A stretch of 64,000 bases of DNA from Desulfosudis oleivorans (lineage in GTDB: Bacteria > Desulfobacterota > Desulfobacteria > Desulfobacterales > SURF-7): the NCBI GenBank assembly GCA_020723325.1, contig DYJD01000001.1, positions 124,001-188,000 of the forward strand. The letters are read 5' to 3'. The translations under genes were made by a program, and so were the position numbers. Of this stretch, positions 1 to 8,720 are shown piece by piece (the stretch's first letter is position 1; every line of letters begins with the position of its first letter). Under the pieces are notes generated by a model, which was not told the origin of the DNA, searched no databases, and saw only the letters and a list, made by a program, of their open reading frames with translations.

Positions 1-1
1 A

Positions 2-91
2 TTGCCCCAGGAAATAATGAAGACCGCCAAAAAAATTCAGGCATGGGGGGATGGGCAGACCATATTGTTTGCCGATCCGTATTTGATGTAG
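2..91 (+). CDS. C-terminal end of an unidentified protein (partial)
   Basis: An open frame enters from the left edge and stops with TAG at 89-91, giving 29 residues ending in FADPYLM. It sits just upstream of the pilus ATPase on the same strand, so it may be the last part of another pilus or secretion gene. The visible fragment has no recognisable motif. Confidence 0.45.
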   Translation: MPQEIMKTAKKIQAWGDGQTILFADPYLM

Positions 92-143
92 CTGTTTTCA
101 AATCTTCCCGGCAAGGAAGGATGGAACAGTTGCAAACCGTTAT

Positions 144-1877
144 GTGAAGGCTGCAAAGCGGGTAAAATTGAAAAATAAGAAGAAATTGGGTGAGATGTTG
201 TTGGAGGCGGGCCTGTTGACGGAAGCGCAATTGGACCAGGCCATGGGCCTACATAAAAAGCAGAATGTAAAGCTCGGCCAGGTACTGGTGCGGGAAGGCA
301 TAGTCAGCGGTTCCCAGATTGCCGACATTGTTTCCAGGCAGTTGAAAATAGAGAAATACAACCCCAGCCGCTATCCCATTGACATGAATCTTGCCAAGAT
401 CATCCCGGCGGATGTTGCGCAGAAATATCAAGTCGCGCCCCTGAAAAAGGATCGCTTTCTGCTCAAGCTGGCCATGACGGATCCCATGGATATCAATGCC
501 ATGGATGCGATTGAAGTCTTTACCAATACGGAAGTGGAAGCCGTGATCTGCACGGATAAGGAACTGAATCATCTCATCAGCAGCATTTATGGAACCTACT
601 CCGGAATCGGCGGCATTCTGGAGAACATGGAAGAAATGCAATTCGAACGTTCCGACGAAGCTGAAAAAGAAACCGCCGTGGAGGATGTGGAGGTCGGGTC
701 CCTGCAGGATATGGCCGAAGAGGCGCCGGTTATCCGGCTGGTCAATTCCATTTTGTCACAAGCCGTGCGGGAGGGAGCCAGTGATATTCATATCAGTCCG
801 GAAAAGGACTATGTGCAGGTACGGTTTCGCGTGGATGGAAAGCTTCATGAAGTTCCGTCACCGCCAAAATCCATGTTTTTATTAATAATTTCACGGCTAA
901 AAATCCTGGCCAATATGGATATCGCTGTTTCCAGGCTACCCCAGGACGGACGTTTCACCGTGCGCATGGATCGGAAAGAGATCAACATCCGGGTTTCCAC
1001 CATTCCCACCATTTATGGTGAAAATATGGTCCTGCGACTGCTGGATACCAGCGGTGGTATCTATTCCCTAGAGCATCTTGGAATTTCGCCCCAGGACTGC
1101 CGCAAGCTGGAGTCCATGATTTATCAGCCCTACGGCATGATTTTGAGCACCGGCCCCACCGGCAGCGGCAAAAGCACATGCCTGTATTCGATTTTACGGA
1201 AGATCAACCAGGCGGATATCAATATCATTACCCTGGAGGATCCGGTGGAATACCGCATTGACAAGATCCGGCAGATTCAACTGAATCGAAAGGCCGGCAT
1301 GACCTTTGCCGGTGGGCTGCGCTCGGTCATGCGCCAGGATCCGGACGTGATCATGGTGGGGGAGATCCGGGATTCTGAAACCGCCACCATTGCTGTTCAG
1401 GCCGCCTTGACTGGTCATCGGGTGCTCAGCACGGTTCATACCAATGATGCGGCCGGTGCCATCACCCGCTTTATCGATATGGGCATCGAGCCTTTTCTGG
1501 TCTCCTCCGTGATGTTGATCTCCATTGCCCAACGCCTGGTCCGGCGAGTCTGCACCTATTGCAAAAAACCCTATCACCCACCCCAGGCAGCCCTGGAATA
1601 TTGGGGGCTGGACAAAATCGAGGGGGCTAATTTCGTCAAGGGCAGCGGCTGTTTCAACTGCATGGATACGGGCTACAAAGGCAGAATTGGTATTTATGAA
1701 GTATTGCGGATTGATGAAATGGTCCAGGATATGATCTTGAAAAGGTTTTCAGCCCAGGAAATCACCCGGGCTGCCAAGCGCAACGGCACATTGAACACCT
1801 TAAAAGAAGATGCTGCCAATAAGGTTCTGGAAGGGATCACGACCCTGGAAGAGGCGGCTTCAGCAGTCATGGTTTAA
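144..1877 (+). CDS. Type IV pilus/MSHA-type assembly ATPase (PilB/GspE/MshE family)
   Basis: Cytoplasmic hexameric ATPase that powers pilin polymerisation. Residues about 15-150 form the MshEN/T2SSE N-terminal domain (starts KKLGEMLLEAGLLTEAQL). The ATPase core has Walker A GPTGSGKST at 337-345, an Asp box, Walker B IMVGEIRD near 402-409 and a zinc tetracysteine (C470, C473, C503, C506) typical of PilB/GspE. At 577 aa it is full length. The chosen start is GTG at 144; no ATG fits in frame and the Shine-Dalgarno sequence (GGAAGG at 115-120) is rather far away, so the start is uncertain. It is followed after 33 nt by the PilC-like platform gene. The family also includes type II secretion ATPases; the downstream MSHA-like pilin favours a pilus. 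Confidence 0.93.
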   Translation: MKAAKRVKLKNKKKLGEMLLEAGLLTEAQLDQAMGLHKKQNVKLGQVLVREGIVSGSQIADIVSRQLKIEKYNPSRYPIDMNLAKIIPADVAQKYQVAPLKKDRFLLKLAMTDPMDINAMDAIEVFTNTEVEAVICTDKELNHLISSIYGTYSGIGGILENMEEMQFERSDEAEKETAVEDVEVGSLQDMAEEAPVIRLVNSILSQAVREGASDIHISPEKDYVQVRFRVDGKLHEVPSPPKSMFLLIISRLKILANMDIAVSRLPQDGRFTVRMDRKEINIRVSTIPTIYGENMVLRLLDTSGGIYSLEHLGISPQDCRKLESMIYQPYGMILSTGPTGSGKSTCLYSILRKINQADINIITLEDPVEYRIDKIRQIQLNRKAGMTFAGGLRSVMRQDPDVIMVGEIRDSETATIAVQAALTGHRVLSTVHTNDAAGAITRFIDMGIEPFLVSSVMLISIAQRLVRRVCTYCKKPYHPPQAALEYWGLDKIEGANFVKGSGCFNCMDTGYKGRIGIYEVLRIDEMVQDMILKRFSAQEITRAAKRNGTLNTLKEDAANKVLEGITTLEEAASAVMV

Positions 1878-1910
1878 AATATCATTCGCTCTTGATCCAA
1901 TTGGGTGGGT

Positions 1911-3131
1911 ATGCCGAAATACAAATATACGGCCATTGATGAATTCGGTGCGGAAAAGACCGGGGTCCTGGAAGCCGACTCTTCTGAAATGGCGCACAAT
2001 TTGCTCAGCGCCCGGGGATTGATACCCAGTCGCGTTGTCAGCGCGGCAACAGCCGCCTCTGGTTTTAGCTGGAAGGCGCTTAATGAACGCCTGACCCCCA
2101 TCAAGGCCCCTGAGCTGATTATTTTTACAAAACAATTCAGGACGATGTTACGTTCCGGGATTCCCATGATCAAATTGTTGCAGGTTCTGGAAACCCAAAC
2201 GGAAAATCCGCGCCTTAAAACCATTATTTTGGCAATATCCGAAGATATTCGCGAAGGCGCTAGTCTTCAGGACGCATTTCGCAAGCACCCCCAAGCTTTT
2301 TCCCACCTTTACTGCAGCATGATTCAGGCCGGGGAGGCTAGCGGCGCCTTGCCCGAAGTACTGGAGCGACTTTCTTACATAATTGAGCATGAGCACAAAA
2401 TCAAATCCGATGTCAAAGCCGCGCTTCAATATCCCATCATTGTGATTATGCTGTTGTTTGTGGCCTTTTTTACCCTATTGACCATGGTAATCCCGAAATT
2501 CGTTCGGATTTTTTTAAGCGCCGGTCTGTCCTTGCCTTGGCCCACCAAGGTGTGCTTAGGGCTGTACCAGATGATCAGCGAATTCTGGCTGGGGATCACG
2601 GCAGGCAGTGTAATCGTATTGGTTGCTATCATTTATTATCTCCGCACCGAGGGCGGCGCATATCTCAAGGATGCGGTGCTGTTGCGGATTCCCATTGTGG
2701 GCGGACTTTTTCTCAAGGCTGCCATGTCCAGATTCGCAAGCATTTTTGCCATATTGCAATCAAGCGGGGTTGAAATCCGTGAATCCATGAAGATTTTGAT
2801 CGGCACCATCGGCAACAGGGCCATTTCCCGTGAGTTTGAAAGGATCACCAATCGCCTGGAAGAGGGCCGGGGTATTTCAGGTCCGCTGAATGATGCCGCG
2901 TATTTTACCCCCATTGTGGTCAACATGGTGGGGATCGGTGAAGAGTCTGGGAAATTGGATGAAATGTTGGGAGAGATTTCCACCCATTATGATTTCGAGC
3001 TTGAATATGCAATGAAAAAGCTTGCCGATGCCATCGGCCCGATCCTGACCATCGGTCTTGCTGTTGTTATCGGTTTTTTCGCTTTAGCCGTATTTTTACC
3101 CATGTGGGACATGACCAAAATGGTGCACTAA
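1911..3131 (+). CDS. Type IV pilus/T2SS inner-membrane platform protein (PilC/GspF family)
   Basis: Polytopic inner-membrane protein that couples the ATPase to the growing pilus. It begins MPKYKYTAIDEFG, the standard opening of this family, so ATG 1911 is preferred to the in-frame GTG at 1905; GGGTGGG precedes it. Two T2SSF domains (about 65-190 and 270-395) flank hydrophobic segments near 168-190, 222-242 and 375-400, and the end reads AVFLPMWDMTKMVH. Length 406 aa is normal. It is encoded directly after the ATPase and 15 nt before the sigma-54 regulator, so the three are probably one operon. Confidence 0.93.
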   Translation: MPKYKYTAIDEFGAEKTGVLEADSSEMAHNLLSARGLIPSRVVSAATAASGFSWKALNERLTPIKAPELIIFTKQFRTMLRSGIPMIKLLQVLETQTENPRLKTIILAISEDIREGASLQDAFRKHPQAFSHLYCSMIQAGEASGALPEVLERLSYIIEHEHKIKSDVKAALQYPIIVIMLLFVAFFTLLTMVIPKFVRIFLSAGLSLPWPTKVCLGLYQMISEFWLGITAGSVIVLVAIIYYLRTEGGAYLKDAVLLRIPIVGGLFLKAAMSRFASIFAILQSSGVEIRESMKILIGTIGNRAISREFERITNRLEEGRGISGPLNDAAYFTPIVVNMVGIGEESGKLDEMLGEISTHYDFELEYAMKKLADAIGPILTIGLAVVIGFFALAVFLPMWDMTKMVH

Positions 3132-3146
3132 TAAACTTTGATTCTG

Positions 3147-4481
3147 ATGAAAGAAAATCGGTTTTATATCAGCCTATACATTATCATTCCGCTCATCGTG
3201 GCCGGCTTGACAGTGATTTCCGCCCTGGTGGCTTTTCGTTTAACCGAATATTGCATGAAACAGGGCTTTAATTCCGGCAACGCCGTTGTGTATTGGACCT
3301 TTTTAATTGCTTTTATTGCCTCCATTTGCGGGCTGGTGCTGGTTTGGTTCTTGCTGAGTCCGGCCCAACGCTTCATCGACCATGCCGACCGAATTCCGGC
3401 AATATCCAGCCGTAAGCAGGAAATCGAGCCGGAGCAGAAGGTGAGCGAGCTGGCCCATATGGAGCATATTTTTCACACCGTAACAGACGTGTTGAGCAAA
3501 TTTGACGCCCAGCAATCCTTTCCGGAAATCATTGGTGAGAGCAGACTTATGCGCAGTGTGCTCAGCCAGATCACCAAGGTGGCGCCCACGGATTCAACCG
3601 TGCTGATCATGGGGGAAAGCGGGACCGGAAAAGAGTTGGTGGCGGCAAGTATTTATAATCACAGCAGGCGCCAGGGGCGGCCTTTCATCAAGCTGAATTG
3701 CGCCGCCATCCCTGTGGAATTGCTGGAAAGTGAATTGTTCGGTCATGAAAAGGGTGCTTTTACCGGAGCTGTCAGCCAACGGGCCGGCAAATTCGAGCTA
3801 GCCCATACCGGAACCCTTTTCCTGGATGAAATCGGCGATATGCCATTGGCATTGCAGGCGAAAATTTTACGTGTGCTCCAGGAAAAGGAATTTGATCGGG
3901 TAGGGGGTTCCAAGCCGGTCAAGGTGGATGTCCGGGTGATTGCCGCCACTAATAAAAATATATCGAAAATGGTGGCTGAAGGCAGTTTCCGGGAAGACCT
4001 GTTATATCGTTTAAATGTTTTTTCACTGCACCTGCCTCCCTTGCGTGAGCGCCGGGAAGATATTCCCCTTTTGATCCATGCTTTTTTGAAAAATATTCAA
4101 AAGAATTCGGTAACAATCGCGGAAGAGGCCATGCAACGGTTTTTGAACTATAACTGGCCCGGCAATGTGCGCGAACTGCAAAACGCTGTTGAGCGGGCTG
4201 CGGTGATGTGTCTTGATCAAATCAAGGTCAGCCACCTACCATCTAATATCAGCGGGCTTAATTTAACATGCAGCGGCTCAACACTGGATTTTACAGGTTC
4301 CATTGACGAGTATTTAAATGCAATGGAAAAACGCTTGGTCATGGAGGCGTTGAAAAAAGCCAATGGAATTCAGGTGGAAGCTGCCAAAATATTAAAAATC
4401 AATCAACGCAGTTTATGGCACCGGGTCAAAAAATATAACATCGAAATCGCAGCCATTAAAGCTACAAATAATGGAGCTTAA
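3147..4481 (+). CDS. Membrane-anchored sigma-54-dependent transcriptional activator
   Basis: Bacterial enhancer-binding protein of 444 aa without a receiver domain. Two N-terminal membrane helices (about 6-30 and 46-70) replace the usual sensor, followed by a short linker and a sigma-54 interaction AAA+ domain: Walker A GESGTGKE near 155-162, GAFTGA loop near 203-208, Walker B LFLDEIGD near 224-231 and an R-finger region. A Fis-type helix-turn-helix lies in the last 50 residues ([21 protein letters not shown]). ATG 3147 is preferred to a TTG nine bases upstream. Its position between pilus assembly genes and a pilin with a sigma-54-like promoter suggests that it activates pilin transcription, replacing a PilS/PilR pair. 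Confidence 0.9.
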   Translation: MKENRFYISLYIIIPLIVAGLTVISALVAFRLTEYCMKQGFNSGNAVVYWTFLIAFIASICGLVLVWFLLSPAQRFIDHADRIPAISSRKQEIEPEQKVSELAHMEHIFHTVTDVLSKFDAQQSFPEIIGESRLMRSVLSQITKVAPTDSTVLIMGESGTGKELVAASIYNHSRRQGRPFIKLNCAAIPVELLESELFGHEKGAFTGAVSQRAGKFELAHTGTLFLDEIGDMPLALQAKILRVLQEKEFDRVGGSKPVKVDVRVIAATNKNISKMVAEGSFREDLLYRLNVFSLHLPPLRERREDIPLLIHAFLKNIQKNSVTIAEEAMQRFLNYNWPGNVRELQNAVERAAVMCLDQIKVSHLPSNISGLNLTCSGSTLDFTGSIDEYLNAMEKRLVMEALKKANGIQVEAAKILKINQRSLWHRVKKYNIEIAAIKATNNGA

Positions 4482-4607
4482 AGCTACAAAATCTGTAGAT
4501 AGTCGGTTTGAAGGGCTGAATAGAGAAGAGGCTATGGTTATGGATTGTAATTGTTTTACATATAATTTTGATATATTAAATTTGGTAATTAAAATTTTGA
4601 ACATTTC

Positions 4608-4622
4608 TGGTCCAAATTATGC
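4608..4622 (+). promoter_or_regulatory. Candidate sigma-54 (-24/-12) promoter of the pilin gene
   Basis: The sequence CTGGTCCAAATTATGCT has the diagnostic GG at -24 and GC at -12 with exactly ten bases between them, and agrees with the TGGCAC-N5-TTGC consensus at the key positions (TGG, the following C, TGC). It lies in the AT-rich 250-bp gap between the sigma-54 activator and the pilin, about 109 nt upstream of the pilin start. Pilin genes are often sigma-54 dependent. The match is imperfect, so this is a prediction. Confidence 0.5.
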
Positions 4623-4730
4623 TAATAAATTGTATTAAGTAAGAGCTATAAGCAAAACAGAGCCCAATAGCATCATGCTCTAGTGGCGGAAAACTCGGCA
4701 ATCGTCAGACCTGAAAGGAGATCTTTATTC

Positions 4731-5153
4731 ATGCAAATGGACATGGAGGCTGGGAAAAAGAAGAAGTTGCGTCATGATGAGCGGGGCTTTACCCTGGTTG
4801 AAATCATTGCTGTCCTGGTCATTTTAGGGATTCTCGCAGCCGTTGCCATTCCCAAGTATTTCGACCTTCAACGTGAGGCCCGTACCAAGGCCATGGCCGG
4901 CGCCATGGGTGAGGCGGTCGGCCGGGTGAATCAAAAATTCGGCATTGCGCTTCTCAGAGGGTCAACAGCAAGCCAAATTGTTTATACCACGGAGGAGCTA
5001 GGCGCGGATCTGGGTGATTTCACGCTGGCATCCTCAGGCGCAGTCGGTGTAGGCGCTAGCGGCAATATTCTACTAACAGTATCTGGAAAAGCAGGCACAC
5101 CCTTGGCCGGTGAGGTCATGAGCAGAAATGTACCGCGGCCGACACCACCGTAA
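4731..5153 (+). CDS. Type IV prepilin-like protein (MSHA/PilA family)
   Basis: Predicted major or minor pilin of 140 aa. It has a charged leader (MQMDMEAGKKKKLRHDERG), prepilin peptidase cleavage between G19 and F20, Glu at mature position 5 (FTLVE), and a hydrophobic helix IIAVLVILGILAAVAIPKY. The globular part is short and ends in a Pro-rich tail, RPTPP. ATG 4731 follows AAAGGAG (4714-4720) with good spacing; an in-frame GTG at 4683 has no such signal. It is probably transcribed from the sigma-54-like promoter upstream. It is convergent with the TPR membrane protein. Confidence 0.9.
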   Translation: MQMDMEAGKKKKLRHDERGFTLVEIIAVLVILGILAAVAIPKYFDLQREARTKAMAGAMGEAVGRVNQKFGIALLRGSTASQIVYTTEELGADLGDFTLASSGAVGVGASGNILLTVSGKAGTPLAGEVMSRNVPRPTPP

Positions 5154-5154
5154 T

Positions 5155-5197
5155 TCTGGCTTTTCAGGATTATGATTGATCTATGGAACAAGCCAGA
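5155..5197. terminator. Possible bidirectional hairpin between convergent genes
   Basis: TCTGGCTT (5155-5162) and AAGCCAGA (5190-5197) are perfect 8-bp inverted repeats placed exactly where the pilin and the convergent TPR gene end. The loop is long (27 nt) and there is no clear U-tract, so it is a weak terminator candidate. Confidence 0.3.
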
Positions 5198-6998
5198 GTC
5201 CTTTTGCGCGTCGGATTTCGGTGAGGATTGCCAGCGCCGGCCCATGCTGAGGGTCTGAGCGCAAGGCTATTTCCAGCAATTCCAATGCTTTGTCATGATT
5301 ACCCGCCTGCAGCATAATCGCACCCAAAGCGGACAATAAATTCGGATTGTCAGGCCAATAAAGCAAAGCTTCGTCGATATATTTTTGTGCCTGTGTATAC
5401 TGTTTTAATGCAATCATGGTTCGACCGACCTCATACCAGATCGGTGCATATCCGGTATGGGTCTTCAGGGCTGTTTTGAAATAATCCAGGGCAACCGGAT
5501 AATTCTGTAGATAATAGGCGTAATATAGGCCCATGTTATAATATAGCATGCTGATCTGATCCTTTTGAAGAAAGCGGTTGAGGTCGGCAGCCATTTGGTA
5601 TTCCTCCATGGCTTTTTGGAAAAGACCGTTGTTCCAATAACATTTTCCCAGATTCAGATGGGAGATGCTCAAGCGCGGCGCCTTTTCAGCAATATCTTGC
5701 CACAGCCTGGTTTCATCTAAAAATAAATTATTGCGCATATAAACTGTGTGACCTTGACAAGCCAGCCAAATGGCCAGACCGGCTTTTAATAAAAATTTGA
5801 CGGCCCGACTGGATTGATAATATTTCAGGCATTTGAAAAAAAAGAGGGTCAACGGCAAGAAAAACAGGATCGAGGGCAGATAATTACGATGTTCGTAAAT
5901 CAAATCTAATGGGAAAATGCTGCTCTCTATGAGGTGGTTCAGAAAAAAAAAGAGCAGGCAATAGGATAAAAGGGGCTTTTTGCGATGAAGCCAAATAGGG
6001 GCTCCGGCCAAACCCAGGCAAACGACAAGTGCCGGTAGGGTCGACCACGGCTGCCAAAGACCAGTGGATAGTTCGACATCATGGATCAACGAGAGCCGCG
6101 AAGACAGTGGATACAGCAACAGGGAAATATAAAACAGGACCACCCTTGGTTGGGTCAGCAAACGCTCCTGAAGGGTGAATGATCTGCCCTGGTAGCTTTT
6201 AATGAGCCAATCCAGATTAAACCATATAACCATAGTGATAAAAATGATTGCCAAGAGCAGCATCAAGCCGGGGATGAGGCGACTCGGGACATTGGGGCGA
6301 TTGGTTCTCAGAAGGATAATGTCATATAAGAACAGGCTGACGGGCAGCATGGCGGCATTTTCCTTGGAAGCCATGGAAAGCAGACCGGAAAAAGCGCAAA
6401 GCAGAAACCAGCCTGTTTTATGGGATAGGGAGGGAGCCAGCCGGCCGCGGAGATAGGCATACATGGCCAGGATATAAAACAAAGCGGCCATGGAAGCCAT
6501 GCGTTGAACCAGGTAGGTGACGGCGGTTACCTGAATGGGATGAGTGGCCCAGAAGAACATTGACAACAATGCAATGGGATAGGCATTTCTTGAATAGATC
6601 CCCTGGTGAACCGGAAGTTGCAGGGAGCGGTAAATGAACAAAAATAAAAAGATTGCCGCACAATAATGAATGCCGAAATTAACCAGATGGTAGCCAAATA
6701 CATTCAGCTTGCCCAAGCGATGGTTCAGTGCAAAAGTGAAAAAGGAAAAGGGCCGCCTGTCTATACTGCCGTCAGGATTGATGCCGGAAAAGGATTTGCG
6801 GATGCCCGACCACGAGAGTTTGTTTAAATGCACATTGGGGTTATCCACTATATTCACGCCGTCGTCGTATTGCCAACCGGCCTTGAAGGCATTGTGGTAA
6901 ATCAGAAGCAGGCAAACCAAGAGGGAAAATAAAACAAAAGCGTATTGTCGCAGTCTCAATCCGTTGTTTTCCACAATATTGGTAAGGTTGCCGGGCAT
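5181..6998 (-). CDS. Polytopic GT-C-like membrane protein with C-terminal TPR repeats
   Basis: A 605-aa membrane protein. After a first membrane helix (about 18-35) comes a periplasmic loop with QYDDGVNIVDNP (D45, D46), the acidic motif of the PMT/GT-C glycosyltransferase fold, then about ten more membrane helices up to residue 400. The last 170 residues hold four TPR units (start words HLNLGKCYWNNG, YYNMGLYYAYYL, WYEVGRTMIAL, LSALGAIMLQAG). This layout matches bacterial TMTC/O-mannosyltransferase-like proteins with DUF1736-type regions. Placement opposite a pilin gene suggests pilin O-glycosylation, an inference only. The alternative is a cell-surface polysaccharide enzyme. Confidence 0.75.
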   Translation of the reverse strand: MPGNLTNIVENNGLRLRQYAFVLFSLLVCLLLIYHNAFKAGWQYDDGVNIVDNPNVHLNKLSWSGIRKSFSGINPDGSIDRRPFSFFTFALNHRLGKLNVFGYHLVNFGIHYCAAIFLFLFIYRSLQLPVHQGIYSRNAYPIALLSMFFWATHPIQVTAVTYLVQRMASMAALFYILAMYAYLRGRLAPSLSHKTGWFLLCAFSGLLSMASKENAAMLPVSLFLYDIILLRTNRPNVPSRLIPGLMLLLAIIFITMVIWFNLDWLIKSYQGRSFTLQERLLTQPRVVLFYISLLLYPLSSRLSLIHDVELSTGLWQPWSTLPALVVCLGLAGAPIWLHRKKPLLSYCLLFFFLNHLIESSIFPLDLIYEHRNYLPSILFFLPLTLFFFKCLKYYQSSRAVKFLLKAGLAIWLACQGHTVYMRNNLFLDETRLWQDIAEKAPRLSISHLNLGKCYWNNGLFQKAMEEYQMAADLNRFLQKDQISMLYYNMGLYYAYYLQNYPVALDYFKTALKTHTGYAPIWYEVGRTMIALKQYTQAQKYIDEALLYWPDNPNLLSALGAIMLQAGNHDKALELLEIALRSDPQHGPALAILTEIRRAKGLWLVP

Positions 6999-7249
6999 TG
7001 GTACAAGCTCATCCCCGACTTGAATTCAAGGTCCAATATATCCCTAATGGTGCGGTACATGCGCACACCATCCACGAACATATCCAATGATCGAAGCCAT
7101 CATTTTGTATTACTCTTGTTCCACAAAGAACACTGAATTGCAATTAAAATGGATAGGATAAACTGAAATGTGTTTGCTCGGACTAACTATTGTCTCATAA
7201 TCGCAGTCGATATCCATTGCTGCCCCGCTATCGGCTGTAATCAGTATTT

Positions 7250-8312
7250 CAGTTGCCGGATGGGCCATAATCGGGTCATCAGCATATCCGCTCGCTACAA
7301 AAACAGGTATTTTCACGCCCATCTTCCTTACCTCCCTCACGGCCTCCTTGCCGTCCATGGCGCCCGGAATGGTGAGGTCAAAAATTTAGGTATCCCGATC
7401 CCGCAATCCTTGACCGATTTTTTTTACATAATTGCCCGCTGGCAGGACTGCGTTTTCCTTGCCGTTCAATGCGATATTTCGTGCTGTAATTTTTATGGTT
7501 CCGCCTGCAAGATCGCCGAGCGAATCCAGCTTTTAAATCTGGTTCAGGCGCTGCATAAGCTGCTCGTTCTCACCTTCAGCGCGTTTCCGCTCGGTGATGT
7601 CTCTGACATTTACTGCTACTCCGCGAATATCGGGATTTTCCAACTGGTTCGTGCCCCATGCTTCCAGTTTTTTATATCCAAGCATTTTTTCGACGACATC
7701 GCTTACATGAATTTGCAACCCGTTTTTATCCAATATCGTAATGGAATCGGTTGAGTTTTTAAACAGCTCTTTAAAGCGCCGCTTGCTTGCGTGTAAGACC
7801 TCCTTCGCTTTCTTCTTTTCGGTTACATCCCTAAACAGCACTGCCATTTTGTTGGTTTCGGTCTGAAAAGCGGAAATTTCAAAGGCTCCGGAAATACTCT
7901 GATCATCCGAATAGAGTATCTGCTCCATGTTGAAAGGTATGCCGTTCCGTGCGACATCCCGGTATGCATCGGGAATATTAGTAGTCGTTAAATTGGGAAA
8001 CGCCTCCTCGATGGTTTTTCCGATAAACTGATCGTTTTTCACCGTGAGGATGATCTCACCCCATACGATCATACCGTTCTTCCTGAGATAGCGCTTTTGA
8101 ATCGTCGCGGTTTCCAGCGCGCCATCAATAATCGACTTTAATTCCTGCATGCCAAGGTCACGGTCCTTTGGATGCGTGACCTCTGTTATTGTTTTACCCG
8201 TCAGTTCTTTTTCAGGATATCCAAGGAATCGGCAGAAGGCATCATTACAGTGGATAAAACGTTTGTCGGTCCCGACCATAACCATACCCACGGGCGATCG
8301 CGCGAAAAGAGT
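7250..8312 (-). pseudogene. Decayed PAS-PAS hybrid histidine kinase/receiver gene
   Basis: Reading the minus strand, 8312-7533 encodes PAS-like sequence (FARSPVGMVMVGTD, CNDAFCRFLGYPEKEL, FRDVTEKKKAKEVL, VRDITERKRAEGENEQL). It then passes a stop into pieces that resemble a kinase (LDSLGDLAGG, where AHDFNN should follow, then GTIKITARN and NYVKKIGQG). It ends in a receiver fragment (DLTIPGAMDGKEAV, PVFVASGYADDPIM). The His box, the ATP-binding boxes and the receiver phospho-Asp are missing, and the second PAS domain is shortened. Several internal deletions and stops make a working protein unlikely. An intact relative with the same order lies at 39.6-41.7 kb. Confidence 0.75.
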
Positions 8313-8720
8313 TTAAAATTTGAACTCACTTTCCCTGAGAACGCTTTCCATGAATCTTTCAATCTTGATATTAGATGATCCTTTTCCCGCGATTATGATC
8401 TAATGATCATCAGTCCCTGAGATTAGCAGGAACCGCCATCAGCGTCAAACATAGCATTTGAGGAGGTTGATGGGCAAGTCCCGAAGTCAGTCAGATCTAT
8501 GTTTGAAGAGATGCGGAGAAGTTCGACCAATTTGCTGCCGATGATGCCGGAATCAGTGAAATAACGGATACGTTGCAAAAAACTGTCCGCTTAATTTTTG
8601 CATGCGATTGCCCAATATCCCTAACTTAACTGTCAGAAACTTGACACAGGTATAGAAATGTACTATTAGAAACGCCTTCAACGTTTGTAAAACATCCCAC
8701 CAGAATTTTAATGGGTAAAT
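8313..8720. other. 408-bp gap without a supportable gene
   Basis: This stretch lies between the decayed kinase and the LVIVD gene. I see no intact gene, terminator or promoter that I would defend. The plus-strand frame around 8515-8580 reads RDAEKFDQFAADDAGISEITD between stops, which looks protein-like and could be a remnant of another lost gene. Confidence 0.4.
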
